Assembly (NCBI GenBank): GCA_937925715.1
Contig: CALAMG010000014.1
Span: 62,001 to 126,000, forward strand
Direction: 5' to 3'
Length of the DNA: 64,000 bases
Origin: an uncultured Collinsella sp.
GTDB taxonomy: Bacteria > Actinomycetota > Coriobacteriia > Coriobacteriales > Coriobacteriaceae
Position numbers and translations under genes: made by a program. Every line of letters begins with the position of its first letter. Position 1 is the first letter of the stretch. The notes beneath the pieces were generated by a model that saw only the letters and a program-made list of their open reading frames with translations, was not told the DNA's origin and did not search any database. Of the stretch, positions 35,945 through 45,582 are shown in pieces.

Positions 35945-38686
35945 TTACTCGTCGAGGAGATCTTCTGGCATGTCGTTGCCGTCGCCTAGATCGACAGGGG
36001 TTTCTTCGGAAGCAGAGCCGTTTTCTGTGGCTTCGCCTTCGGGCTTTTCCTTGGCTGCCGTCATGCGGGCGACAGCGCATACGCGGTCGTTGTCGTCGAC
36101 GGTCATCATCTTGACGCCCTGGGTGGCGCGGCCGGTCTGGCTGATCTCGTCGGTCTTGACGCGAATGACCGTCGCGCCCTCCGTCACGATGAACAGCTCG
36201 TGCTGCGGGCCCACCGTCTTCATGGCCGCGAGGTTACCCTTACGCTCGGTCATTTGAATGGTGTAGACGCCCTGACCGCCGCGATTCTGCTCCGGGTAGT
36301 CCGCGACCGGCGTGCGCTTGCCGTAGCCGCGCTCGGTGATGACGAATAGATCGCCGTTGCCGTTAGTGACTTCCATGCCCAGAACGCTCACGCCGTCCTT
36401 CAGACCGATACCGCGAACGCCGCTGGTATCGCGGCCGGTGGCGCGCACCTGCTCCTCGGAGAACATGATCGCCTTGCCCGCGGTGGTGGCCAGGATAATC
36501 TTGTCGCCCTCGCGCACGCGGCGCACGTTCAGCAGCGCGTCGTCGTCACGCAGGTTGATAGCGATCAGGCCGTCGCGACGGCTGCGGTCATATGCGCTCA
36601 TCACGGTCTTCTTGACCATGCCGCTCTTGGTGGCAAACATCAGGTACTCGTCGGCCGGGAACTCGCGGCAGCTGATGACGCTCGCGATCTTCTCGCCTTC
36701 CTCGAAGGGCAGCAGGTTGACGATCGCGGTACCGCGCGCCTGGCGCGTACCCACCGGCAGCTCGTGCACCTTCAGGCGATAGACCTTGCCCTTGCTCGAG
36801 AAGAACAGCACGTACTCGTGCGTGGACGCGATGAACATCTCGTCGATAACGTCGTCCTCTTTGAGGTTGACGCCCGATACGCCCTTGCCGCCGCGCTTCT
36901 GGGCGCGGTAGGCAGCCACCGGGATACGCTTAACGTAGCCGGTATGGGTGATGGTCACGACCATATCCTCGTCGGCGATGAGGTCCTCGACATCCAGGTC
37001 CTTCTCAACCTGGCTGATCTCGGTGCGGCGCTTGTCGCCAAACTTCTTGGAGATCTCGCGCATCTCTTCCTTGATGACGCCCAGGATCTTCTCCTCATGC
37101 GCCAGCAGGTCCTCGTAGTAGGCGATGGCGCGGCGCAGGCCGTCCAACTCTTCTTGGATCTTGTCGCGCTCCAGGCCGGTCAGGCGGCGCAGCTTCATCT
37201 CGAGAATGGCCGTGGTCTGCTCGGGCGTAAAGCCAAAGCGCTCGATCAGGCGGCTGCTGGCCTCGGAGTCGGTCTGCGAGGAGCGGATGATGCTAATGAC
37301 CTCGTCGATATGGTCGAGAGCCATAAGATAACCCTCGAGGATATGCGCGCGGGCTTGGGCCTTCTTAAGGTCGAAGCGGGTGCGGCGAGTGACGACGTCG
37401 ACCTGGTGGTCGATGTAGTGCTGCAGCATCTCACGCAGGCTCAGGCATTTGGGAACGCCGTTGACGAGCGCCAGGTTGTTGGCGCCAAAGGTCGTCTGCA
37501 GCGAGGTGTACTTATACAGGTTGTTGAGCACGACCTGCGGAATGACGCCCTTCTTGAGCTCGATGACCAGACGGATGCCCTTCTGGTTGGACTCATCGCG
37601 CATATCCGAGATACCCTCGATGCGCTTGTCGTTGACAAGCTGGGCGATCTTCTCCTGCAGGGTGCCCTTGTTGACCATGTAGGGAATCTCGGTAAAGACC
37701 AGGCGGCTGCGGCCGGTCTTGGTGGACTCCACGTGTGCCTTGGCACGCACGGTAATGGAGCCGCGGCCGGTCTCGTAGCTCTGCTTAATGCCGGCGCTGC
37801 CCATGATGATGGCGCCGGTGGGGAAGTCCGGACCGGGCATGATCTGCATGAGCTCGTCGACGGTGGCGTCGGGGTTGTCGATCAGGTAGCAGGTGGCCTC
37901 GATCGCCTCGGTGAGGTTGTGCGGGGCGATGTTGGTGGCCATGCCGACGGCGATGCCCTGGCTGCCGTTGACCAGCAGGTTGGGGAAGCGCGCAGGCAGC
38001 GCCACGGGCTCGGCGAGCGATTCGTCGTAGTTGGGCTGCCAGTCGACGGTATCCTTCTGCAGGTCGCGCAGCAGTTCCATGGCGGGCTTTGCCAGGCGGC
38101 TCTCGGTGTAACGCATGGCTGCCGCGCCGTCGCCGTCGATGTTACCGAAGTTGCCATGACCGTCGATGAGCGGCGTGCGCATGGAGAACCACTGTGCCAG
38201 GCGGACCATGGCCTCGTAGACCGCAGAGTCACCGTGCGGGTGGTACTTACCGATAACTTCGCCGACCGTCCACGCCGACTTCTTGTGCGGGCGGTTGGGG
38301 TAGATGCCGCTCTCGTTCATCGCGTACAGGATGCGGCGGTGCACCGGCTTTAAGCCGTCGCGCACGTCCGGCAGGGCGCGCGCCGTGATGACCGACATCG
38401 AATACTCGATAAACGACTGCTTCATCTCGCGACCGAACTCCGAAATCTGGAGCTGGCCGCCGTTGATATCCTCGCCGGCCGAGGCGCCACGGTCGACTTC
38501 GCCAAAACTCTCCTCGAGCTCGCCGTCGTCATCCTCTTCCTCGTCATCATCGACATCGGGGTTATAGGCGTCCGGGTCGCCGTCCTCGCCCTGCTCAGCA
38601 CGGGCAAGCAGGCGCTTCAGATCGTCGGGCATGCCGGCATCGCCGGCCTCGTCCATACCCCCGTTATTGTTGATATCGTCTGCCAC
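35945..38686 (-). CDS. gyrA: DNA gyrase subunit A
   Basis: GyrA cuts and rejoins DNA in the A2B2 gyrase that introduces negative supercoils. The core begins near residue 80 (ISEFGREMKQSFIEYSMSVI). The quinolone-resistance region reads HPHGDSAVYEAMVRLAQ, with Ser and Glu at the usual determining positions (wild-type pattern for Gram-positives). The catalytic Tyr is in MRYTESRL and the GyrA-box is QKRGGKG. About 80 residues of acidic, Asp/Glu-rich sequence precede the core (DVDDDEEEDDDGELEESFGE), much longer than usual. The gene follows gyrB by 11 bases. Confidence 0.98.
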   Translation of the reverse strand: MADDINNNGGMDEAGDAGMPDDLKRLLARAEQGEDGDPDAYNPDVDDDEEEDDDGELEESFGEVDRGASAGEDINGGQLQISEFGREMKQSFIEYSMSVITARALPDVRDGLKPVHRRILYAMNESGIYPNRPHKKSAWTVGEVIGKYHPHGDSAVYEAMVRLAQWFSMRTPLIDGHGNFGNIDGDGAAAMRYTESRLAKPAMELLRDLQKDTVDWQPNYDESLAEPVALPARFPNLLVNGSQGIAVGMATNIAPHNLTEAIEATCYLIDNPDATVDELMQIMPGPDFPTGAIIMGSAGIKQSYETGRGSITVRAKAHVESTKTGRSRLVFTEIPYMVNKGTLQEKIAQLVNDKRIEGISDMRDESNQKGIRLVIELKKGVIPQVVLNNLYKYTSLQTTFGANNLALVNGVPKCLSLREMLQHYIDHQVDVVTRRTRFDLKKAQARAHILEGYLMALDHIDEVISIIRSSQTDSEASSRLIERFGFTPEQTTAILEMKLRRLTGLERDKIQEELDGLRRAIAYYEDLLAHEEKILGVIKEEMREISKKFGDKRRTEISQVEKDLDVEDLIADEDMVVTITHTGYVKRIPVAAYRAQKRGGKGVSGVNLKEDDVIDEMFIASTHEYVLFFSSKGKVYRLKVHELPVGTRQARGTAIVNLLPFEEGEKIASVISCREFPADEYLMFATKSGMVKKTVMSAYDRSRRDGLIAINLRDDDALLNVRRVREGDKIILATTAGKAIMFSEEQVRATGRDTSGVRGIGLKDGVSVLGMEVTNGNGDLFVITERGYGKRTPVADYPEQNRGGQGVYTIQMTERKGNLAAMKTVGPQHELFIVTEGATVIRVKTDEISQTGRATQGVKMMTVDDNDRVCAVARMTAAKEKPEGEATENGSASEETPVDLGDGNDMPEDLLDE

Positions 38687-38697
38687 GTTACCTCCTC

Positions 38698-40728
38698 TTA
38701 AGCGTCAAGGAAACGCGCGTCATGCGCATGTTTTTCAATGTACTCGCGGCGATAGCCGACCTCGGAACCCATGAGCTCGCGCACGGCGCGGTCCGCCACC
38801 ACGGCGTCCTCGATCGACACGCGCTGCAGGATGCGGGTCTTGGGGTCCATCGTCGTCGAGGCAAGCTGCTTGGGGTCCATCTCGCCCAGGCCCTTGTAGC
38901 GCTGGACGGTATAGCCCTTGCGCTTCTTGGTGATCTTGCCGTCCTTGGCCTTGCCGTCCTCGTCGTTATCGTCGGGGTTCAGGCCCAGACTCTGGATGGT
39001 ATCGCGCAGGATCTCGTCTTCGGGCTGGCGGCCGTTGGGATACACGTAGTGGATCTTGTTGCGCACCTTAATGCCAAAGATGGGCGGGCAGGCAACATAG
39101 ACGTAGCCGGCATCGATCAGCGGACGCATGTACTTGTAGAAGAACGTCAGCAGCAGGATGCGGATATGCGCGCCGTCGACGTCTGCATCGGTCATGATGA
39201 TGATCTTGTGGTAGCGCGCCTTGGTGATATCGAAGTCGCCGCCGTCGCCGGCACTCGTCGTGACGCCGCAGCCGATCGCGGTAATCAATGACTGGATGGT
39301 GTCACTCGAGAACGCGCGATGGTCACCAACGCGTTCGACGTTCAAAATCTTGCCGCGCAGGGGCAGAATCGCCTGGATGTCTCGGCGACGGCCGTCCTTG
39401 GCCGAACCGCCTGCCGAGTCGCCCTCTACGATGAAGAGCTCGGTCAACTCGGCATCGCGCACCGAGCAGTCGGCGAGCTTACCGGGCAGGGACGCCGTCT
39501 CGAGCAGGCTCTTGCGGCGGGTCGCCTCGCGCGCCTTGCGGGCGGCGTTGCGCGCCTTGCAGGCCTGTTGCGCCTTCTTGACGATCTCGCGGGCGGGCTT
39601 GGGATGCTCCTCCAAGTAATCGGCGAGGCCATCGGTCACGATCTTGAGCGTGAGTGCGCGCATATAGGAGCTGCCGAGCTTGGCCTTGGTCTGGCCCTCA
39701 AACTGCGGATCGGGCAGCTTGACCGAGATAACGGCCGAAAGGCCCTCGCGCACATCGTCGCCGGTCAGGTTGGCGTCTTTTTCCTTGAGCAGGTTCTGCT
39801 TGCGCGCGTAATCGTTGATCACGCGGGTGAGCGCGGTGCGGAAGCCCTCAAGGTGCATGCCGCCCTCGGGAGTGTAGATGTCGTTGGCAAACGACATGAC
39901 GTTCTCGCCGTAGCCGCTATTCCACTGCAGGGAAACCTCGACCTCGCCCATCTTGGTCACAGGCGCGTCCGGGTCCGATTTACCCTCGATGTAGATGGGC
40001 TCCTTAAAGGCCTCGGGGACGTCCTTGCCCTCGTTGAGGAACTTGACGAAGTCGATGATGCCGCCCTCGTAGCAAAACTCCTCCACGTGGGGAGTCGCTT
40101 CGCGCTCGTCGGTCAGCACGATTTTGAGGTTCTTATTGAGGAACGCCGTCTCCTGCAGACGGTTGTGCAGCGTATCGAAATCGTAAATGCAGGTCTCGAA
40201 GATCTCGTCGTCGGGCCAGAAGGTGACGGTGGTGCCCGTCGAATCCGAGGTGCCCACGACCTCCATCTTCTTGACGGTCTTGCCGCGCGAGAACTCCATC
40301 TCGTAGGTGTTGCCGTCGCGACGAACCTGAACGACCACGCGCTTGGACAGTGCGTTGACGACGGAGATGCCAACGCCGTGCAGGCCGCCCGAGACCTTAT
40401 AGGCCGAGTTATCGAACTTACCGCCGGCGTGCAAAATCGTCATGACGACCTCGAGCGTCGGGATCTTTTTAACAGGGTGCTCGTCGACGGGGATGCCGCG
40501 CCCGTTGTCGACGACCGTGATGGAGTTGTCGGCGTGGACCGTCACCTGGATCTCGGTGCAGAAACCGGCCATGGCCTCGTCGACGGAGTTGTCAACGATC
40601 TCCCACACCAGGTGATGTAGACCGCTGGCGCTCGTCGAGCCGATATACATGCCCGGGCGCTTACGAACGGCCTCGAGACCTTCGAGAATCTTAATCTCGC
40701 CGCCATCGTAATCGTTTTCGTTTGCCAC
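38698..40728 (-). CDS. gyrB: DNA gyrase subunit B
   Basis: GyrB is the ATPase subunit of gyrase. The GHKL ATP site is EIVDNSVDEAMAGFCTEIQV with DNGRGIPV and GGLHGVG. The TOPRIM domain contains FIVEGDSAGGSAKDGR and IMTDADVDGAHI, and the C-terminus has the YKGLGEMDPKQL motif. It has 676 residues if started at the GTG at 40726-40728, which has GGAGG six bases before it; a TTG 18 bases upstream has none. It is separated from dciA by a terminator, so gyrBA is its own operon. Confidence 0.98.
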   Translation of the reverse strand: MANENDYDGGEIKILEGLEAVRKRPGMYIGSTSASGLHHLVWEIVDNSVDEAMAGFCTEIQVTVHADNSITVVDNGRGIPVDEHPVKKIPTLEVVMTILHAGGKFDNSAYKVSGGLHGVGISVVNALSKRVVVQVRRDGNTYEMEFSRGKTVKKMEVVGTSDSTGTTVTFWPDDEIFETCIYDFDTLHNRLQETAFLNKNLKIVLTDEREATPHVEEFCYEGGIIDFVKFLNEGKDVPEAFKEPIYIEGKSDPDAPVTKMGEVEVSLQWNSGYGENVMSFANDIYTPEGGMHLEGFRTALTRVINDYARKQNLLKEKDANLTGDDVREGLSAVISVKLPDPQFEGQTKAKLGSSYMRALTLKIVTDGLADYLEEHPKPAREIVKKAQQACKARNAARKAREATRRKSLLETASLPGKLADCSVRDAELTELFIVEGDSAGGSAKDGRRRDIQAILPLRGKILNVERVGDHRAFSSDTIQSLITAIGCGVTTSAGDGGDFDITKARYHKIIIMTDADVDGAHIRILLLTFFYKYMRPLIDAGYVYVACPPIFGIKVRNKIHYVYPNGRQPEDEILRDTIQSLGLNPDDNDEDGKAKDGKITKKRKGYTVQRYKGLGEMDPKQLASTTMDPKTRILQRVSIEDAVVADRAVRELMGSEVGYRREYIEKHAHDARFLDA

Positions 40729-40781
40729 ACGTCCTCCTTCAGTCAAGAAAATGTGTACAGCCTTACTAGTTTATCGTAAAA

Positions 40782-40807
40782 AAATACCCTCGGGAACGAG
40801 GGTATTT
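40782..40807 (-). terminator. Terminator after dciA
   Basis: AAATACCCTCG/CGAGGGTATTT around GGAA, followed by a T-run on the minus strand. It ends the dnaA-dnaN-recF-dciA transcript before gyrB. Confidence 0.85.
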
Positions 40808-40833
40808 GGCTCTACAAGGCCACCAGATGCGAT

Positions 40834-41397
40834 TTAAGGCTCTTTTTTGCTTTGCACGCCCTTGGCCCACTCGGCGCTGGCTCTCATGGCATTCTCGAGG
40901 GCCTCGCGCAGTTTTTGGTCTTCGATGGGCGCCACTTGGCGCTCAATCTCGGTGCGCTCGGCCTCACTTAGGTCGGCGTGCGGGGCCGGCGGGCGCTCGG
41001 TCGTCGCCGGGCGCAGGCGCTGCTTGGCGGCGGGCGGCGTGTGACCGGGCGCGGTGGTTTTGAACACCAGGCCGTCCACATGTGCACCGGCGCGCTCCAT
41101 ACGTGCGCGGATGATCTCGCGCAACAGCGTCATTTCCTGCGTCCACGAGGGCGAGTCGAGATATACCAGCAGCTCATTGGACTCGGGCAGGTAGCGCAGG
41201 CCCGTCACATGCCGCCCCTCGCGCGTGCCCGAGCACACCGCGTTCCACGCGCGATAGATCGCGCGCGACTCCTCGGCAGCCTCCATCTGCGCACGGCGCT
41301 CAGGTGTTGCAGCCGCCAGGATGCGCTGGCGCTCTGCGTTCAAAAACCCACTGAAGGCGACTGTCTCGCTCTCGCGCTCGTAATTAGCACGTCTCAC
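40834..41397 (-). CDS. dciA: DciA-type (DUF721) helicase-loading protein
   Basis: A 187-residue protein with the DUF721/DciA domain in its first 110 residues: AIYRAWNAVCSGTREGRHV, LLVYLDSPSWTQEM and LREIIRARMERAGAHVDGLV. DciA proteins load or activate DnaB in bacteria without DnaC/DnaI. A charged, flexible C-terminal half follows. The GTG start lies inside the end of recF (14-base overlap). Position between recF and gyrB is the typical actinobacterial one. Confidence 0.85.
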   Translation of the reverse strand: MRRANYERESETVAFSGFLNAERQRILAAATPERRAQMEAAEESRAIYRAWNAVCSGTREGRHVTGLRYLPESNELLVYLDSPSWTQEMTLLREIIRARMERAGAHVDGLVFKTTAPGHTPPAAKQRLRPATTERPPAPHADLSEAERTEIERQVAPIEDQKLREALENAMRASAEWAKGVQSKKEP

Positions 41398-42490
41398 CCA
41401 TGCTCACCACCTTGGCTCGATCAAGCAGGTCATCGGTAAAGTACCCCAGGTTGGTCGTGGTTATGACCGTCTGGATATCATCGCCGATCAGCCGCAGAAA
41501 AGCGCCGCGACGCTCGCCGTCGAGCTCGCTCATCACGTCGTCTAAAAGCAGCAGTGGGGCGGTGCCCAGGACATCGCGAGCCACGGCCACCTCCGCCACC
41601 TTCCAGGCCAGAACCAACGTTCGCTGTTGACCTTGGCTGGCAAATGAACGGGCGGAGCGACCCGCCACGGTAAACTCAATCTCATCGCGATGCGGTCCCA
41701 CCAACGTCACGCCGCGGCGAATTTCCTCGTCGGCGTGCTCATCAAGGGCAGCCAGCATGCGCTCGTACGCCCAGCCCTTCAGCTCTTCGCGATCCTCGAC
41801 CTGGGGCAAATCCCCCAGTGTGGACGTATAGGTCACGTTGGCAGCCTCGCCGGACGCCACTTGCCCGTAGGCAGTGTGTACATGGCCCGCCAGCCGGTCG
41901 AGCAGGGCCAACCGGTGCACGAGCAGAGCCGCGCCCGCGCGGGCAATCGAATCGTTCCACGCGCCGAGCATCTCACGGCAGCACCAGGTCTCCTTGAGCA
42001 AGGCGTTACGCTGGGTCACGCAGCGCCCATAGGTGCTCGCAAGATCGGCATAGCGTGCGCTCAGTTGCATGCCAAAGTCATCGAGGGCGGCGCGGCGCAC
42101 ACTGGCGCCTCGCTTAACCATGTCCAGATGGTCAGGGCAAAACAGCACGCTCGGCAGAACCCCGCGTACACCGGCGGCAGAGCATCTCTTGCCGTTGCGG
42201 CTAAACGAGCGCTTACCGTCCTCCGCGCTCAATCCCATATCAAGCACGCGGCCGTCGCCCTCGAGCCTCAGCTCGACCTTGCACGAGCCCACGCCGTCAT
42301 GGACGAGCTCGGCTGCGGTCGGATGCCTAAACGAGGCGCCGCTCGTCAGCAGCTGCAGCGCCTCTATGAGATTGGTCTTTCCCGCCGCGTTGGGTCCCGC
42401 AAGTATCGTCACGCCCTCGTCCAGGGCAAGGCGATAACTATCGAAGCTGCGGTAGTGCGCGACGGAAAGATCGCGGGCGAACATGGTCAT
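41384..42490 (-). CDS. recF: DNA replication and repair protein RecF
   Basis: RecF is an SMC-like ATPase that helps load RecA at gaps. It has 368 residues with Walker A LAGPNAAGKTNLIEAL, a signature region (ASQGQQRTLVLAWKVAEV) and Walker B APLLLLDDVMSELD. The start is taken as ATG at 42488-42490; another ATG two codons later is equally possible (MFARDLSVAHYRSFD). The long open frame further upstream overlaps dnaN and is not coding. Confidence 0.97.
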   Translation of the reverse strand: MTMFARDLSVAHYRSFDSYRLALDEGVTILAGPNAAGKTNLIEALQLLTSGASFRHPTAAELVHDGVGSCKVELRLEGDGRVLDMGLSAEDGKRSFSRNGKRCSAAGVRGVLPSVLFCPDHLDMVKRGASVRRAALDDFGMQLSARYADLASTYGRCVTQRNALLKETWCCREMLGAWNDSIARAGAALLVHRLALLDRLAGHVHTAYGQVASGEAANVTYTSTLGDLPQVEDREELKGWAYERMLAALDEHADEEIRRGVTLVGPHRDEIEFTVAGRSARSFASQGQQRTLVLAWKVAEVAVARDVLGTAPLLLLDDVMSELDGERRGAFLRLIGDDIQTVITTTNLGYFTDDLLDRAKVVSMGETC

Positions 42491-42500
42491 AGGGCGGTTG

Positions 42501-43604
42501 CTAGATGCGGACCGGCATGACCAGGTACAGGTAGTTGATCTTGTCGTAGGACTTGAAGATGCCCGCCTGCGAGTAGCTCTTGAGCTCCAGCGTGATCTCC
42601 TTCTCCTTGGACAGAGCATTGAGGCAGCCGAAGATGTAGTGGTAGTTGAAGGCGATGGTACCCGACTCGCCCTCGGCCTCGACATCGATCGTCTCCTGCG
42701 CAAGGTCCTGGTCATTGGAAATGGAGGACAGGCCCATCTGCCCGTTCTCGACATCGATCTCGAACTTGACAGCGGGGTTGGCGCTCGCGATAACGGCCAC
42801 GCGCTTGAGGGCGGCGTTAAAGGCGGCGACGTCGATCTTGACGCTCGTCACGCACGAGTCGGGGATGAGCTGCTTGTAGTTGGGGTACATGCCCTCGATA
42901 CGGCGCGACACGTAGGTGGTGTTGCCGGCCTCGAAGACGACCTGGGTGTCGGTAGCCCCGATCATGATGGTCGCCTGGCTGGCCATGATGTTCAGCGCGT
43001 CGTTAAAGGCGTCGGCCGGAACGTTGAGCTCAAAGGAGCCCTCGAGGGTCGAGGTCTCGACCTGCGTATCGCACACGGCCAAGCGGAAGGAATCGGTCGC
43101 CACCAGGCGCACGGTGTTGTTCTCGACCTTCATGTGCACGCCACCCAGGATGGGGCGGGCCTTGTCAGTCGAGGTGACGCGCCACACGCGGCCGACCATT
43201 TCGGACAAGATATCGGTCGGCAGTTCCACGGCGCTCTCGATGGCATAGGCCGGAAACTCGGGGAAGTCATTGGCATCGAGCGTGTTCAGGCGGAAAGAGC
43301 TCTTCTCACAACCAATCAGCACCTGGCGCTCGGACAGCTCAAAGGTGACCGGGGCATCGGGGAGGGTCTTGGTGATATTGGAGAGCATCTTACAAGGGAT
43401 AACCATCTCGCCCTCTTCTTCGACATGTGCCGCGATGCGATGACGGATCGAGATGGTGTAGTTAGAGGTCTGGAATTCCAAGATGCCGTCTTGCGCCTTG
43501 ACGAGCACGCCCGACAGGATGGGAAGGGTGGATGCCGAAGCGACGCCCTTCATAACGACGCCGATGGCTTGTGTAAGCGAGCTCTGGCTGACGGTGAACT
43601 TCAT
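42501..43604 (-). CDS. dnaN: DNA polymerase III beta subunit (sliding clamp)
   Basis: The ring-shaped processivity clamp of the replicative polymerase. Its 367 residues comprise three similar domains, beginning MKFTVSQSSLTQAIGVVMKG and ending in the clamp's typical YLVMPVRI. Length and ends are standard. It follows dnaA across a 238-base AT-containing gap and precedes recF by 10 bases. Confidence 0.98.
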   Translation of the reverse strand: MKFTVSQSSLTQAIGVVMKGVASASTLPILSGVLVKAQDGILEFQTSNYTISIRHRIAAHVEEEGEMVIPCKMLSNITKTLPDAPVTFELSERQVLIGCEKSSFRLNTLDANDFPEFPAYAIESAVELPTDILSEMVGRVWRVTSTDKARPILGGVHMKVENNTVRLVATDSFRLAVCDTQVETSTLEGSFELNVPADAFNDALNIMASQATIMIGATDTQVVFEAGNTTYVSRRIEGMYPNYKQLIPDSCVTSVKIDVAAFNAALKRVAVIASANPAVKFEIDVENGQMGLSSISNDQDLAQETIDVEAEGESGTIAFNYHYIFGCLNALSKEKEITLELKSYSQAGIFKSYDKINYLYLVMPVRI

Positions 43605-43842
43605 CTTTTAATACCTTTCTATAGATATAAATATCTTAATAATAGTAATAGCACTGACGAAACTGTTGATTACTCCCAAAGACGCAGGTCAGACCCAGAA
43701 AGAGAATCGACAGCAACCTGTGTGCAACGGGGGTGGTTTTCCACGTTCAAAACCTGCGCAAAACTTTTCATCACCGCGGGTTGGGTTTTAAACACCTTAT
43801 GCCCGTGGTTTCGACAAGTTTTCAACAGGTGTCTCTATTTCC
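43605..43842. other. dnaA-dnaN intergenic region with DnaA-box-like site and AT-rich patch
   Basis: Bases 43619-43660 are almost pure A/T (TATAGATATAAATATC, then TTAATAATAGTAATAG). At 43817-43830 AGTTTTCAACAGGT is the inverse of the 14-mer found twice at 47.0 kb, and TTTTCCACG occurs near 43737. Together these suggest one half of a bipartite origin, with a possible unwinding element. Confidence 0.45.
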
Positions 43843-45567
43843 CTACGAGCGCAGTGTAATTTTATCGCGCAGTGACTTGAGGTCTTCGGTGACGGTGCGG
43901 TCTTCCTGGATCATCTTCTGGACCTTTTTGTAGCTCGTGCTGACGGTCGAGTGGTTGCGGTTGCCAAATTCGGCGCCCACCGCCGTGGTCGTCATTTCGC
44001 ACATCTCGATGGCCAGGTAGATAGCGATATGGCGTGCTTTGGCGATATTGGCGTTGCGACGCGGGCCGATGAGCTCCTCGTGTGTCACGCCGTACTGCTC
44101 TTCGATGACGGACTGAACCGTCTGGACGTTGATCTTTTTGGCCGATGTGTCGAAGTACTGGCTGGCGATGGCGTCGATATCGTCAAAGGTGAGCTCCCCG
44201 CCCTCGCGCTCGCGGTCACCCGCCTCGCCGGCGCAGCGCTCGCAAAAGCTCTCGAGTTCGCGGATGTTGGTGCCCGAGACCTCGGCCATGTGTTTAAAGT
44301 GTTCGTCGGTCAGGTGCCCGCCGTCGCCCCCATAGGCCGCCAGCAGCGAGTCGTCGCCTGCCTCGGGGGCGGCGACGATGGTGTTCTCGTAATAGCGCTG
44401 CAAGATCTTGTATTTCATCTCGTAGCTGGGCTCTGCAACCAGGCAGAGCATGCCGGCGTTGAAGCGGCTGGTCAGACGCTCGTCCATGCTTAGGTCCTTG
44501 GGGGCGCGGTCTGCCGCGATGACGACCTTCTTGTTGTTGCGGATGAACTCGTCCATGAGCTGGAAAAAGTAGTCCACGCTCGCGCGCTTGCCGATGATGT
44601 TTTGGATGTCATCGATGATGAGCACGTCCACGCCGTGGTACGCCTGCATGATGGGAGCGTTGCTCTTCTTTTGACGGTCGAACTCGGTCATCAGGTCGTC
44701 CAGATATGCCTGGGAGTTGGCATACTTGACCTTGATCTCGGGCGACTTCTCGGCGAGCTCGTTTTTGATGGCAAGCAGCAGGTGCGTCTTGCCCAGGCCC
44801 GATTTGCCGTAGATGAACAGTGATGTGCATGTGCCGCGCTCGTCCGCGAGGGCGGCAAACTTGAGTGCCGAGCGATAGGCATGGCTGTTTTCGGGGCCGT
44901 AGACAAAGTTCTCAAAGGTAAATTTTGAGTTCGCGGCGAGCGGGGCTCCATCCGTATTCTGCTCGGCCGGCACGGTCGGTGCTGGCATGGGTGAGGTGGG
45001 GGTCGCGGCTTGCGTGGATTTAGTCGGCGCCCCGCCCTTCATCTGGTTCACCATGCGACGAAAATCGTCGGCCGAGAGCGTGTTTTTGATTGCAATGCCC
45101 GAATCCGCGCCCGCCGCTGCGTCGTGAGCGATGGGCATGTGCGTGACGGGCGCGTTCGTTGGCGTCGCCGCCGCGGTCGGCAACGGTGCCATGGTTTCAC
45201 GGGAAACATCGCTGTGCTGGTGCTCGATTGTCGGCACGTCGTCTGCGGAGGCCGGCACCGCCGGGGAGGCAGTGGGAGCCGTGGCGGGCACCGTCGCGGC
45301 AGTGGATTCCGTCGCGGCGCCTTGCGGTGCCACGATGTCGAGCGCAATCGGTGCAAAGGCGATTTCTTCCAGATAGGCCTCAATAGTCGGCTGATGCTTT
45401 TTGAGCTGCGCGATGGCAAAGCGCGAGGGGGCCTCGATCGTGAGCGTATCTTCGGTCAGGCTTATGGCGCGCGATTGCCCCAGCATGTTGATGAGGCGTG
45501 CATCTTGGCCGTCGCGCTGGCAAAAGGCGATAGCATCCCCCAGGATGATGCTTGCTTCCTCGTCCAC
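43843..45567 (-). CDS. dnaA: Chromosomal replication initiator DnaA
   Basis: DnaA opens the origin. The 574-residue protein has domain I (1-85), a long Pro/Ala/Thr-rich linker (about 86-212), an AAA+ domain with Walker A IYGKSGLGKTH (252-262) and Walker B VLIIDD, and domain IV (about 470-574). The domain IV signature, usually GGRDHTTVLHA or close, reads GNRNHSTVSTS here (from about residue 535). The preceding helix is NIAKARHIAIYLAIEM. The start is GTG at 45565-45567 with GGGAGAG before it. The origin-linked ATPase gene is 15 bases upstream. Confidence 0.97.
   Translation of the reverse strand: MDEEASIILGDAIAFCQRDGQDARLINMLGQSRAISLTEDTLTIEAPSRFAIAQLKKHQPTIEAYLEEIAFAPIALDIVAPQGAATESTAATVPATAPTASPAVPASADDVPTIEHQHSDVSRETMAPLPTAAATPTNAPVTHMPIAHDAAAGADSGIAIKNTLSADDFRRMVNQMKGGAPTKSTQAATPTSPMPAPTVPAEQNTDGAPLAANSKFTFENFVYGPENSHAYRSALKFAALADERGTCTSLFIYGKSGLGKTHLLLAIKNELAEKSPEIKVKYANSQAYLDDLMTEFDRQKKSNAPIMQAYHGVDVLIIDDIQNIIGKRASVDYFFQLMDEFIRNNKKVVIAADRAPKDLSMDERLTSRFNAGMLCLVAEPSYEMKYKILQRYYENTIVAAPEAGDDSLLAAYGGDGGHLTDEHFKHMAEVSGTNIRELESFCERCAGEAGDREREGGELTFDDIDAIASQYFDTSAKKINVQTVQSVIEEQYGVTHEELIGPRRNANIAKARHIAIYLAIEMCEMTTTAVGAEFGNRNHSTVSTSYKKVQKMIQEDRTVTEDLKSLRDKITLRS
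45193..45208. promoter_or_regulatory. Degenerate parS-like sequence inside dnaA
   Basis: GGTTTCACGGGAAACA matches the parS consensus at 14 of 16 bases. It lies in the linker-coding part of dnaA. ParB binding is possible but unproven. Confidence 0.3.
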
Positions 45568-45582
45568 TGTCTCTCCCGTTCT

